Shown here: positions 1 through 14,960 of the stretch, piece after piece
Layout: the number at the start of each line of letters is the position of its first letter
How positions within the stretch are numbered: the stretch's first letter is position 1
Source: Tetrahymena thermophila SB210
Lineage: Eukaryota > Ciliophora > Oligohymenophorea > Hymenostomatida > Tetrahymenidae
Direction: 5' to 3'
Assembly: GCF_000189635.1 (NCBI RefSeq)
Contig: NW_002476519.1
Location: forward strand, 3,142 to 67,141
DNA length: 64,000 bases
Notes under the pieces: model-generated
What the model was told of the DNA's origin: nothing
The model's database searches: none
The model's input: the letters and a program-made list of their open reading frames with translations, nothing else
Translations under genes and position numbers: made by a program

Positions 1-1044
1 ATATAATTTTTTTTTAATGTGGTATTATAAATTTTAAAATGCTTATCTTATTTTATATAAAAAAATGTTCTCTAAATATTCTAGAAAAATGCAAATCGTT
101 TAATTAATTAATTTCCTTTTTTTTTTATGTATGAATTAAAAAATATGAAAAAATAAATTTAAAGGAAGCTTAAAAAATATTTTTAAATATGTTAGTAAAG
201 ATTGTTGAAATTAGAATTTTAAATAAATTAAAATAAATAAAAATATAATTTTTTATTAAACATACATAAATAATATTATTTAATGTAATTAAGATTTAAT
301 AAATATATTTAAATATTATTAAAGTTATTTAGTGTAAATTAAAAGTTAAGGCTAACTGAAATTTGAAATTTGAAATTTTGATTAATACCCAGACTAAATG
401 AGTACTAAATGTTAATTAAGTGAATTTAAATGAGAAAAAAAAGATATTTTAATGAATATTGCTGATATAACTGCTTAAATAACTAAAGTAATTCAAATTA
501 AAATAAAATTTATGTCAGAATAAATTGTTTATAATTCATTTTTGGGTAATTTTAAAATAAAATAATTCCCTTTATAATTGATTGATTGATTGTTAATAAA
601 TAGCTAGCTTAAAATGATAACAACAAATAAAATATAAACAGAAAAAAGGACTTAAATTTCTATCGTAGTGCAAAAAATTTGAAGGAATGGGTATGCATGC
701 ACATATAAATAAATAGATAGATATTGATATAGTTTTTGAAAGAAGGAATAAAGAGTACGTATGAGATTAGTTATAGAGATATGTGATATTTATTTACTTA
801 TTTAATATTTGATTTTGTATGGTGATGGGAGTAAAAGATAGGAAAGAATTAATAAATGTTATGAGCTAATAAGAAAATTTACTAATAATTTTACAAATAA
901 AAATTGATATAAAAGATAATTAACAAATAATTAGGTTTGAATAAATAAAAGGAAATATTAACAAATCAAAATAATAGATTTGATTAATATAGTCATTCAC
1001 TCACTCATTTAATAAATCAAAGCAAAGCAAATTAGTTAATAATT
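1..1044. other. AT-rich intergenic, 5' flank of kinase gene
   Basis: No supported gene. The stretch is A+T-rich with short simple repeats (an ATTG run near 574-592, a TAGA run near 712-722). The last few hundred bases are presumably the promoter and leader of the kinase gene. No defined motif was recognised. Confidence 0.6.
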
Positions 1045-3563
<2,519 letters not shown>

Positions 3564-3940
3564 AAGAAAGTGCTTTAATTATTTAATAACTTCCATCTAT
3601 AATTTTCCATTTAATTAGGCAGAATGAAAAATACAAATTTAATTTGAACCTCCAGCAATCTAGCAAGCAAACAAACAAATAAAGTCTACTCCATTTTAAC
3701 TCACAAATAAACAAAAACAATAAAATAAAATTATGTACAAATAAATTTATTAAAAAAATTATAAAATATTTACATAAAATTAATATAAATTATCTATCAC
3801 TCACTCTCTTTTTCACATTTAATTAAAAATGTTATCAATTATATATCTTCATATACTTATAATTAATTACATTTAATCCATTTATTTCAATAACCAAATA
3901 ATATTTTCCATTTTTATTTTTTTCAAAATTAAATGAATAA
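3564..3940. other. Intergenic, 3' flank of kinase gene
   Basis: AT-rich sequence with no gene seen. It separates the kinase gene from the repeat array and presumably holds the kinase 3' UTR. Confidence 0.5.
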
Positions 3941-6900
3941 GGAAAAGCTTATATAAAGCCTAAAGTTTTTATTTTTCTTTGAAAAATGAATAAATTCATA
4001 TATTGAAGATATTAAATCTTTAGGATATTACAACTAAAAAAGTAATAAAAATTTATATTTATTTTATTAAATAAAATTGCAAATAATTTAAAAATAATAA
4101 AAATTATTCTCAAAAAGTTTGTTAAAATTTTATCAAACCAATTATTTTATTTAGTTAGTATCTATCTGTAAAATTTACATCCAGAGCATTTTATTTTTAG
4201 ACAGTAAGTTAAAAAATTAAGATACTTAGAAATTAATCAAAAGATATTTAATAAAAGCAAATAATGAAAAGTCCATTCTTAATTTAATACAGCAGTAAAA
4301 GAGTGGATATCTTATTCAAGCATTCAAGGATACAAAATAAAATTTATAAATAAAATATATAATAATTTTTCATTATTAGTACAATTATATATTTATTTTT
4401 ATTACTCTTGTAAAGAGTAGAATTAAAATTTGTGTATTTTTATAAAATAATCCTTGTATTTATTTGAAATGTAGCTTTATTTGATTTAATGGAGTTGATT
4501 ACTATGGTTATTTTAGTTATGGAAATGAAGTTAATTTAAATATTAAATTAGAAAAAAATTTTGCTTTTCTTGTTTTTCATTTCGTGCGTTTGACTAAATG
4601 CTAAGAAGGCGTTTTAATTATTTTTCTGTAAAAAAATAGGATAAAATACCACAAATTTATTTAAAAAGCTTCGTACATAAATATTAATACAAACCTTAAA
4701 TCTTACAATATTAAATTTTAATCATAAACAGTTTTAAATAGAATGATATTATATTACATACATATTGATTGAAAATGTGTGAAAATATAAAAGATTTTAA
4801 TTTTTAAAAAAGCCATAATTTTAATGGTTTATATGATAATTGATTTTTAAAATAGCTTAAAATATAAAATTATAAAATATATAAATTTAAGTGACTTTAT
4901 TTTGTTTAAGCAGTTTAAATTTTGATGAGAAAAGACAAAAGTATAAATTATTTTACTTTCTAAAGAATTTGTGAGTATCAAAGAGAAGACGAAATTTATT
5001 TTATAGAGTTAATATTAAAATTCTTGAAGTTGAATTATAAATTAAAAATATGAAGTATGTATTTGTCTTCAGACTTTCATATAAAGAAAATAGTTAAAAT
5101 GATCTAAAAAATATCAAATTATTTACATTTTTCCATTAATTCTACGAAAAATCAAATTTTGTATTTTTTAGTTAAGTATAAATTTTAATTTATACTAATA
5201 TCTCATTATTATGATTTGTCCCCAGTATAAATGAAAAGAAATTAATACTAATTTTTAATCAAATAGTTTAAATTGAAAAATCTTTATAATTTAACTTTAC
5301 AAAATGTGCTTATTAAATATTAAAGAAGATAAAATACAAAATAATAATTTTAACTTTACTAATAAAATAATTTTTAATTTGCTTTATAAAAATTAAAATT
5401 TAATAAATAATTTGTCTTTTAAAATTATATTTGCTAAAAATTGGTTAAAATTTAAACTTAGTTTTTAACATTTTTAATATTTCATTTTTTTTGTTACATT
5501 TTTTTTTAGTAATCTAAATTTGTATTTGTCTGTAATTCAATTTTTTGTATTTGTTTTTTTTTTTCATAGGAAAATAAATTACAATAAATATGATAACTAT
5601 CATTAAAAATACAAAAAAATAAATAGTAAACAAAAAAAGATTCCCCACTTTTAAAAGGTTTTTCATAGCTAAATTTTAGAATAAATGTAAGCATTTGAAA
5701 ATATTCTAAATTAACTAATATGAAATTGAGGAAATTTATGCAGATATATATTTTATAATAATAAAATTGTTTGTTTTTTAGATAGGAATTAATGTTTATT
5801 CTAGCTTAGCCTACTATCTAATATTATTTAAAAGATATGTGTTACAAAATACTACTTGATATTAAAGCTAAATGACAAATAAATAATCTTTTAAATATAA
5901 CAATCCCATGAATTCATTTAGACATAAATCATAAAAAAAAATATAGAAGAAAAAATAATGGACTCAAAATAATAAGATCATTCAAGGATTTTAGTCAAAT
6001 TTTGTTTATATTATAGTCTCTACATTTGATTAATAAATAACATAGTAAGAATAAGGTTATTGGATATTTAGCTTTTTTGTTATAAAAGATTAATCCTTGC
6101 CTATAATTTTTCAAATAAAAAACAAAAATTTCTACCTAAATACATTATTCAATCAGATAAATTTTTGAATTGATTATTTACAATATTAGAACTAAAATAC
6201 ACACTTAGATTAATTATACTAAAAAAATTCAAAAGTAAAAAAAAGCAATTATATTTTTTCCTAATTAGCCAAAGAATCATTTTGAGGGAAAAGGATATTT
6301 TGATTTTTAATCAGTAAAATATTATCCACAAATTTAATTAAATACATTTGCTTTGTCTTGCTAGTTAAGCATTATGTAAAATATTCTACATAAAATTAAA
6401 TTAAAAGATCAATAAGTATAAATGCTGATTTATAATTAACCAATGATAAAAAGCATATTATAGTTAGTACGATGCGATACTCCTTACTCAGTAATTTAAA
6501 AATATTTGTAAAGCAATAATAGAAATTAAAATGAATAATAGATATGTGAGAATTTTAATTGATATCGTATAACCTTTCAATTTCATCTCTCATTGTGCAA
6601 GCTGAATCGGTCCAAAATTATGAAAAGTAAAAATGGCTTTTCTCCTAATAAAAACTTGAAGTAAGTTAAAATCATAAAAAATTAAGGTATGTAATGAAAA
6701 TTTCAAATATTTGAATGCGTTATAAAAATTTTAAATGATTTAGTTTGATCTTTCAAATTAAAAAAATCCACTTTACTTAATTAAAGAATTTAATTAAGAG
6801 TTAATCACTTGAACAACAGATTATAAGTTTTTAATACTTAAGGGATATTCAGATATTAAAGATATGCTTACTTTAATTTTAGGCTGTAATACAAATTAAG

Positions 6901-7021
6901 ATTATTTTTTTCTTAAATAATAAGAAAACAAACTCTGTTTAAAATAAGCAAAATAATCATCTAAAAATTATAATAATTAAATTCAATAATCATTAAATAA
7001 ATAAAAACTTTTAAAAAATAA
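3941..7021 (+). repeat. Upstream element, copy A (precedes gene A)
   Basis: About 3 kb of non-coding sequence that recurs, in the same orientation, upstream of the genes at 12583 and 17974 and in diverged form elsewhere. Shared landmarks: a CTCAAAAAG(T)TTTGTTAAAATTT block near 4110; the box CCACAAATTTATTTAAA at 4649; a GTCCCCAGTATAAATGAAA block near 5219; a GATATTTTGATTTTTAATCA block near 6293 ending in CCACAAATTTAATTAAATAC at 6326; and a conserved leader (about 6870-7020) with TTTTTTTCTTAAATAATAAG. The second box lies about 700 bp before the start codon of gene A. No coding potential was seen. It could be promoter plus 5' leader, an ncRNA locus, or a selfish repeat. Confidence 0.75.
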
Positions 7022-7708
7022 ATGAATAAGACCAAGATATTAATTTTTATTTTACCTTTGATTTTATTAGTTGTGAATGCTAAAAAGTAAATCATTTTAG
7101 GTGCTTAAAAGATAAACCTGTAAAATGCTTAAAATTCTTAAGAAAAGAAACAAGCAGGAGAATTACTCTATGCTAATAAAGAGAGTAGTTTAGTACTTCA
7201 ATTATAAATTGCAAGAGGTAAAGGAAACCAGGTGGGACAAAAAGGAGGCTAAGGAGCTCAAGGAGGAAGTTAAGGAGGCTAATAAGGATATTAAGGAGGT
7301 CAAGGAGGATAATAAGGAGGCCAAGGATCGTAAGGAGGATAAGCTGGTCAATATGGAGGCTAATAAGTACTTTAAGGAGGTCAAGGAGGATAATAAGGAG
7401 GCCAAGGATCATAAGGAGGCTAAGCTGATCAATATGGAAGCTAACAAGTGCTTTAAGGAGGTCAAGGAGGATAATAAGGAGGCCAAGGATCATAAGGAGG
7501 ATAAGCTGGTCAATATGGAGGCTAATAAGTACTTTAAGGAGGTCAAGGAGGATAATAAGGAGGCTAAGGATAATAAGGAGGCCAAGGATCATAAGGAGGC
7601 TAAGCTGGTCAATATGGAAGCTAACAAGTGCTTTAAGGAGGTCAAGGAGGATAATAAGGAGGCCAAGGATCATAAGGAGGCTACTTTGGATATAAAGGAG
7701 TCAATTGA
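7022..7708 (+). CDS. Secreted Gly/Gln-rich tandem-repeat protein A
   Basis: Single exon, 228 aa, TGA stop. Residues 1-20 are a clear signal peptide: basic start (MNKTK), hydrophobic core, ending VNA. A roughly 50-residue unique region follows (…GELLYANKESSL…), then 4.5 copies of a 27-residue Gly/Gln repeat. Each repeat contains GGQGGQQGGQGSQ and a variable GQYGGQQVLQ end, and two sub-variants alternate. The tail is GYFGYKGVN. Most Gln are TAA, so a standard-code gene finder would miss the gene. The frame is fixed by the signal peptide and by paralogues B-D. Function is unknown. Gly/Gln-rich secreted repeat proteins are often structural (matrix, coat, adhesive), but that is inference. It is expected to be translocated into the ER and exported or stored in secretory granules. 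The other two forward frames are also largely open because the repeat lacks TGA. Confidence 0.82.
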
Positions 7709-8680
7709 AGTCATTTTGGAGGCAATAATTATTAGTAAGCTAAAGAGGAAGAAGTCATGGATAATAAGGAGCTTAAGGAAACTTTGCTAGAGGAGATTAA
7801 ACATCCCAAAATATTTTTACTAATAAGTTGCTTGATATTTTATTTTTTATTTTTAAAATATATTCTATATATTTTCATATTGTTTGTATTAATAATTTAA
7901 TCAAGTTATAATTCAAAGCAAATATTCAGAAAATTTTAATATGTTTTGTTCTTTATTTTTTATTTAATAATCAAATACTTTTAATAAATAAATAAATGCT
8001 TGGTAAATTTTTTTAAAAAAAATCTTTTAGATAAATAAACTGAATACTTTTTATTGTAGATTTGATTATTTTTTATAAAAATTATTTAATATAAATTCTC
8101 AATAATAAAAATATTGAACAAAATATTATATCAAAGTATTAAAGATAAAATTAATTCATATTGATAAAATAAAAATTATCTCTATTATTCTTATTTTTTT
8201 CTACTTCTTCATAATATATAAAAATTGATAAATATTGATTGCATATAATTAATATCAAAGATATTAAAAAATTTAATATATTAAACTAACTAACTAACTA
8301 ACAAATAAATATTTAGATTTTCATTATTATTATTTTATAAATAGTTTTTCTTTCTAAAAATTACAATTATATTTTATTTCTATTAAAAAAATATATCAAA
8401 CTGTTTTGTTATTAATATTTACTATTAAAATTCATTAATTATAAATTAATTTAACAGGAAATCTAGAACTTAATTCAATCTTTAAAAATCTTTGTTAAAT
8501 ATTTAAAAAAATAATCTCACTAATAATAATAATAATAAAATAAAAACAAATTAATTTTTTTTAATATGAGCATACAGTTAATTCATAAAATAAAAATAAT
8601 TTTTTTATGTGAGGATAGTAATGCAAGAATTGATAGTTTAGAATTTAATTAAGAATAGAGCTAAATTTAAGTGATTTTTT
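7709..8680. other. 3' flank of gene A
   Basis: About 300 bp after the stop match the 3' flank of gene B (shared ATCCCAAAAT and TTTAATAATCAAATACTTTT), so the duplicated unit includes the 3' UTR. The rest is AT-rich with an (AACT) run at 8284-8301 and a (TAA) run near 8521-8538. No gene seen. Confidence 0.55.
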
Positions 8681-9830
8681 ATTTGTTAAGGTAAGTATAC
8701 TTTATAAAATGGTAACCTAAAATCAAATAAAATTAAAGATAATTAACCTTATTAAATGGAAATTTTAAATAAATTAAAGCTTTAAATATTTTATGAAATT
8801 CAAAATTCATACTTGAGCAAGCAAATTGCTAACTGAATAAAAAATTTAATTTAAAAATTTTTCTCAAATAAATAAATTAAAGCTTTGAATCTGTGTTTAA
8901 AATTCAAAATTAATTTATGAACAAGCAAGCTGTTTAATGAATAAAATTACAAACAATTTAGAAAAAATAAAAATTACTCTCAAAAAGTTTTGTTAAAATT
9001 TGATCAATCCTTAATAAATTTAGCTTTTATCTGAAAAATTTAAATCAATCATCAATAAACATGTAAGTTAAATATTAAGATATTTACATAGAGCAGATAA
9101 ATATTTGATATCTCATTCAAAGATATAAAATAAAATATATACATAAAATAATAATTTTTCATACTTAGTATGATTATCTAAGCATACTTATTTATTTTTA
9201 TTATTCTTGTAAAAAGTAGAATTAAAATTTGTGCATTTTTTGAAATGAGGTTTATTTTATTTAATGATTTATACTTCATTAAGGCAAGTATATTTTAAAA
9301 GATGGTAAAATAAAATCAATAAAATTAAAGATAAAACAATAATTAATTAACATTATTAAATCAGAATTTGGAGGAAATAAATTAGATTTTAAAATAATAC
9401 CTGAAATTCAAAATTAATACTTGAGAAAGCAAATTGCATATTAAATAAATAAATCGAAAATCTATCTGGAGGAAATTAATTTAAGCTTAAAATTTAAGTC
9501 TAAAATTAAAAATTAATACTTGATAAAGCAAATTGTTTATTAAATAAAATTACAAATAATTTAAAAATAATAAAATTATTCTCAAAAATTTTTGTTAAAA
9601 TTTGATTAATCCAATCTATTTAGCTTGGATCTTTAAAATTTACATCCACAGTCTTTTATTTTTAGAAAATAAGTTAAAAAATTAATAAACATACTTAGAA
9701 ATCAATAAAAGTAAATTTAATAAAAGCTAATAATGAAAAGCCCATTCTTTATTTAATACAGTAGTTATAAATATAGCGGATATCTCATTCAAGGAAATAA
9801 ATAAAATTTAAACATAAAATAATTATTTTT
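8680..9830 (+). repeat. Tandem ~0.6 kb duplication at the head of unit B
   Basis: Two adjacent direct copies, about 8680-9250 and 9275-9900. Both carry AAGGCAAGTATA-like starts, TTCAAAATTxATACTTGA, a CTCAAAAA(G)TTTTGTTAAAATTTGAT block, and a TTATTCTTGTAAA(A/G)AGTAGAATTAAAATT block. The second copy is continuous with the upstream element of gene B. The first is an extra partial copy, consistent with unequal crossing-over. Confidence 0.65.
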
Positions 9831-12582
9831 CAATCTTAATACGATTATGGAAGCATATTTATTTTTATTATTCTTGTAAAGAGTAGAATTAAAATTGCGC
9901 ATTTTTATAAAAGGGTCTTTATATTTATTTGAAATGAGGCTTTATTTGATTTAAGACAGTTGATTACAACGGATAATATTGTTATGGAAATGAAGTTAAT
10001 TTAAATGATAAAATAGAAAAAAAATTATGGTTTTCTTCTCTTCTTTTTCATTTAGTGCGTTTGACTTAATGATAAGAAGGCATTTTAATTATTTATTTTT
10101 CTGTAAAAAAATAATAAAATACCACAAATTTATTAAAATACCTTTTACATAAATATTTACCATATAAACAGTAATTAAATAGAACGATATAATATTACTT
10201 ACAAATAGATTGTAAATGCATGAAACTATAACAAGAGTGTTTAATTGTAAATAAATCAGTATTTTTAATGGTTTATATGATCATTTATTAACTAAAATAG
10301 CTTATTATGTACAATGATAATAAGTAGAAATTTATGTGGATTTATTTTGTTCAAGCGATTTAAATTTTCATCAGTAAAGGCAAAAGTATAAATTATTAAA
10401 ATTTTTACTCTCTAAAATTTGGGTATCATCAATACGAAGAAGAGGAAAGATATTTTATTGAATTAAAAATTAAAATTTTTGAAATTAAATGATAAAAAAA
10501 TATGAAGTATTTGTCTTAAGGTTTTCATAAAAAGAAAATAGTTAAAATAATCAAAAAAACATCAAAATATTTACATTTTTTCTTAAATACTTCGAAATCC
10601 AATCAAATTTTGTATTTTTTAGTTAAAAAAATCTTAATTGATAATATCTGATTATAATTTGTCCCCAGTATAATTGAAATTTTGATCAAATACTTTTCTT
10701 CAATTGAAAAATCTTACAATCTAACTTTACAAAATATCTTAAAAAAATTTTGTAAATTTTGAAGAAGATTGAGTACATACAAATAAAATTAACTTCATGA
10801 ATAAAACAATTGTTAATTTGCTTTATAAAAATTAAAATTTTATAAATTATTTGTAATAAATTTTAAAATTATACTTGCTAAATAAAGGTTTATATTTAAA
10901 CTTACTTTTTAACATTTTTTCTATATCATTTTTATAGTATTGTAAACCTGTGTCTGTATAAAATTAAATTTTTTGTATTTTGTTTTTTTCAAATGAAAAT
11001 TTAGAAGTAAAGGTTATTAATATCAGTAAAAATAAATAATAAGCAAAATTAATATAAATTTCCCACTTTTAAAAAAATTTTTCATAAGTGAATAAATGTA
11101 AGTATTCAAAAATATTCCACATAAACTAAAATGAAATTGATGAAATTAATTTATCCAGATATATATTTTGTAATAACAAAATGTTTTTTTTAGATAGGAA
11201 TGAATATTTATTCTAGTTTAACCTACCTTCTAATCTTATTTAAAGATATATATATAAATACTACTTGATATAAAAGTTAAATGGCTAATAAATAATCTTT
11301 TAAATGTAACAATCTCATTTATGCATTTCAACATAAATCAGAAAAAAATATAAAAGAAAAAATAATTAGATCATTCATAGCTTTTAGTCAAATTATGTTT
11401 ATATTAAATCTCTACATTTGATTAATAAATAACATAACAAAAATAAGGTTATCAGATATTTAGCTATTTAATATAAAAGATTAATCCTCGTCTAAAATGT
11501 TTCAAATTACAAACAAATCAAATTTATTTAGTTTAATTTCTACATAGATACATAATTCAATCAGATAAGTTTTTGATTATTTGAATTGAAGAAAATATTT
11601 ACAATTTTAAAAATAAAGCAAAACACTTAAATTAGCTATAATAAGAAAATACAAAAGTAAAAAAACAATGATGGTATTGTCAGTATTTGATTTAAAAAAA
11701 CAAGTGAAAGATAAAGTGATTCATAGATCAAATTATCTTTTTCTTAAAGAATTATTTTGATAAAAAAGGAAATTTTGATTTTTAATCAGAAAGATATAAT
11801 CCACAAATTTAATTAAATACTTTTGTTTTGATGATTTTATCTTGATAGTAATTCATTATTTAAAATATTCTACATAAAATTAAATTAAAAGATCTATAAG
11901 CATAAAAAATAATTGCTGATATGTCATTAACCTTAGGATAAAAAGACTAACATAGTTAATATAATCCTCCTTATTTAGTAATTTAAAAATATTTTTATAG
12001 CAATATTAAAATTAATAGTAGACCTATGAAAATTTTAATTGATATTATATAGTATAACATTTCAACTTTAACTTTTATTTAAAAAGCTGAATCAGTCCAT
12101 GATAATGGTTTCTGAAATTGCTTTTATCCAAGTAAAAACAAACTTGAAGCAATTTAAAATAATGTCAAAATAAAGGTATATAAATGAAAATTTTCAAATA
12201 TTTTGATGCGTAATACACACTTAATTAACATATATTTTGAAAATAACAGCTTTTATATTTTTTTATTGATTAATGAAATAGTTTGATATTTCGAAAGATA
12301 TTAATTGAAAAAACCCAGTTTATTATTTAGAATTTAGTTAAGAGTTAATCATTAAAATGCAATTTTTAATAGGTAATAAGTATTATGGGGTAGGCAGACA
12401 TTAAAGATAAAAATAATAATTTAATGTTTACTTTAATTTAATTTAAGGCTGTAATACAAGTAAAGATTATTTTTTCTTAATAAAAAGAAAACTCTGTTTA
12501 AAAATAGCTAAATAATGATCTGAAAATAATAATATTTAATTCTCAATAATTAAATTAAATAAATATTAAAAATTTTAAAAAA
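9275..12582 (+). repeat. Upstream element, copy B (precedes gene B)
   Basis: Direct counterpart of 3941-7021, recognisable by eye over nearly its whole length. Boxes: CCACAAATTTATTAAAA at 10122 and CCACAAATTTAATTAAATAC at 11801, spaced as in copy A. GTCCCCAGTATAATTGAAA lies near 10663. The second box is about 780 bp before the start codon of gene B. No coding capacity seen. Confidence 0.75.
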
Positions 12583-14007
12583 ATGAATTAGATCAAGACA
12601 TTAATTGTTATTTTATCTTTGACTTTATTGTTTGTTAATGCTTAAACTAAAAACTTTTTAGGTGCTTAAAGCCTAAACCAATAAAATTCTTAAGAAGGGA
12701 AATAATCAGGAGAATTGCTCTATGCAGATAAGGAAAGTAGTTTAGAACGTCAATTACAAAATACAAGAGGTAATGGAGGCCAGGTATCACAATAAGGAGC
12801 CTAAGGAGGCCAAGGACCATAAGGTGGCCAATAAGGACAATAAGGAGGTCAAAGAGGTTAATAAGGAGGCTAACAATAAGGTGGCCAATAAGGAGGCTAA
12901 CAATAAGGAGGCTAATAATAAGGTGGCCAATAAGGAGGCTAATAACAAGGAGGCTAACAATAAGGAGGCTAATAATAAGGTGGCCAATAAGGACAATAAG
13001 GAGGTCAAAGAGGTTAATAAGGTGGCTAATAAGGAGGCCAATAAGGAGGCTAGTAATAAGGAGGCTAACAATAAGGTGGCCAATAAGGGCAGTAAGGAGG
13101 CTAGTAATAAGGAGGCTAATAATAAGGTGGCCAATAAGGACAATAAGGAGGTCAAAGAGGTTAATAAGGTGGCTAATAAGGAGGCCAATAAGGAGGCTAG
13201 TAATAAGGAGGCCAATAATAAGGAGGTCAATAAGGAGGCTAACAATAAGGTGGCCAATAAGGGCAGTAAGGAGGCTAGTAATAAGGAGGCTAATAATAAG
13301 GTGACCAATAAGGAGGTCAAAGAGGTTAATAAGGAGGCTAACAATAAGGAGGCCAATAATAAGGAGGCTAACAATAAGGTGGCCAATAAGGACAATAAGG
13401 AGGCTAATAAGGATAATAAGGAGGCCAATAAGGACAATAAGGAGGTCAAAGAGGTTAATAAGGTGGCTAATAAGGAGGCCAATAAGGAGGCTAGTAATTA
13501 GGAGGCTAACAATAAGGAGGCCAATAATAAGGAGGTCAATAAGGAGGCTAACAATAAGGTGGCCAATAAGGGCAGTAAGGAGGTTAGTAATAAGGAGGCT
13601 AATAATAAGGTGGCCAATAAGGAGGTCAAAGAGGTTAATAAGGAGGCCAATAATAAGGAGGTCAATAAGGAGGCTAACAATAAGGTGGCCAATAAGGACA
13701 ATAAGGAGGCTAGTAATAAGGAGGCTAACAATAAGGAGGCTAATAATAAGGTGACCAATAAGGAGGCTAATAAGGACAATAAGGAGGTTAATAAGGAGGC
13801 CAATAAGGAGGCTAACAATAAGGAGGTCAATAAGGGCAATAAGGAGGCTAACAATAAGGAGGCTAACAATAAGGAGGCTAGTAATAAGGAGGCTAGTAAT
13901 AAGGAGGCTAACAATAAGGTGGCTAGCAATAAGGAGGCTAACAATAAGGTGGCTAATAAGGAGGCTAACAATAAGGAGGCTAATAAGGACATTAAGGAGG
14001 TAATTGA
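12583..14007 (+). CDS. Secreted Gly/Gln-rich tandem-repeat protein B
   Basis: Single exon, 474 aa, TGA stop. The signal peptide (about 1-20) starts MNQIKT and ends VNA. The conserved pro-region NFLGAQSLNQQNSQEG and ELLYADKESSLERQLQNTRG matches genes A and C. Nearly all of residues 75-470 is GGQQ, GGQQQ and GGQRGQQ units with almost no other residues, ending GGN just before TGA. It is the largest and most homogeneous of the four paralogues. The unit boundaries suggest expansion by slippage or unequal exchange. Because the repeat is built from GGAGGC(T/C)AATAA-like units without TGA, several other frames are open too, including a Lys/Asn/Glu/Ala-rich one free of all three standard stops. Those lack a signal peptide and I treat them as shadows. 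Function unknown; a secreted structural protein is inferred. Confidence 0.82.
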
Positions 14008-14960
14008 AGTTAATTTTGAGGCAAGGACCATAAGTAAGCAAGTGGAGGAGATTATTGATATTAAAAAGATTAAGAAAACTTAGTTGGAAGAGATTAAATA
14101 TCCCAAAATTCTTACTAATAAAATCCTTGATATTTAGTTTTTTTATAATTAAAATATATTTTATTTTATATAGTTTGATATTATTTTTATAAATAATTTA
14201 ATCAATGTATAATTCAAATCAAATATTCAGAAAATAATAATATTTTATGTTCCTAATTTTTTATTTAATAATCAAATACTTTTAATAAATAATTAAATGC
14301 TTGGATGATAGTTATTATGATTAGAAATTTTTTTATTAAAAATTTATAAGATAAATATACTAAGAATAATTAAATTAGTAGTTAAGTAAGTGTATCATAA
14401 TTTTAAAATTTATTAAAAAAATTAAATTTCACTTGATTTTTTCAACTTATTATCTATAGCTTTCCTGTGTAAAGATTGTAATTTAATTTTAGTTATAAAA
14501 TAATAATAGCCTGCATTTTTTTAAACTTAATTCTTTCTTTTTTTAGATATTATTTGAAATACCAATGATTAATACTGTATTCTAAGAATAAAATTTTACA
14601 TGATGGCCTTGCCTGAAATAATAATATAATTCACAAAAATCTAATTGGTAAATATCTTAAATTAACAATGATGCTAATATTAATTTCACTCTTTCAACCA
14701 TTAATTTGGGTCGAAAACATTCTTCAATGAAAATCACTTAATTGTATTTGAGCATTCAATATTAATTAACAATATAATTCTTCATTTTGAAAAGAATAAG
14801 GGCTACGCTCAAAAAAAATTTTTTTAATAATAATTCACCTCTCGGATACACGGAAATCCGTAATTCCAAATGCCGAATTATCAAGGAATTATGGTAATTT
14901 TTTTTTCTTTCTAAATTTCTTTAATTAAATATTCATTAGTTTTGATAGCCTATCCAAAAT
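14008..14960. other. 3' flank of gene B and unique spacer
   Basis: 14008-14350 resembles the 3' flank of gene A. The spacer 14400-14900 has no counterpart seen in the other units. It includes a locally GC-richer patch (about 14800-14895) with GGGCTACGCTC and an imperfect CGGAT/ATCCG inverted repeat near 14847-14864. No gene recognised. Confidence 0.5.

Noticed and set aside
5506-5694. Small minus-strand ORF in upstream element A
   Set aside because: It is not preserved as an open frame in the corresponding parts of copies B and C; random AT-rich sequence.
7209-7790. Plus-strand Lys/Glu/Asn-rich frame over gene A
   Set aside because: It starts inside the gene in another register. The signal peptide and pro-region shared with B-D are in the Gly/Gln frame.
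12647-14041. Long minus-strand Leu/Ile/Ser-rich open frames over gene B, similar ones over genes A, C and D
   Set aside because: They are antisense to the Gly/Gln repeats, exist only because the repeat lacks stops, and have no conserved start, signal peptide or paralogue support.
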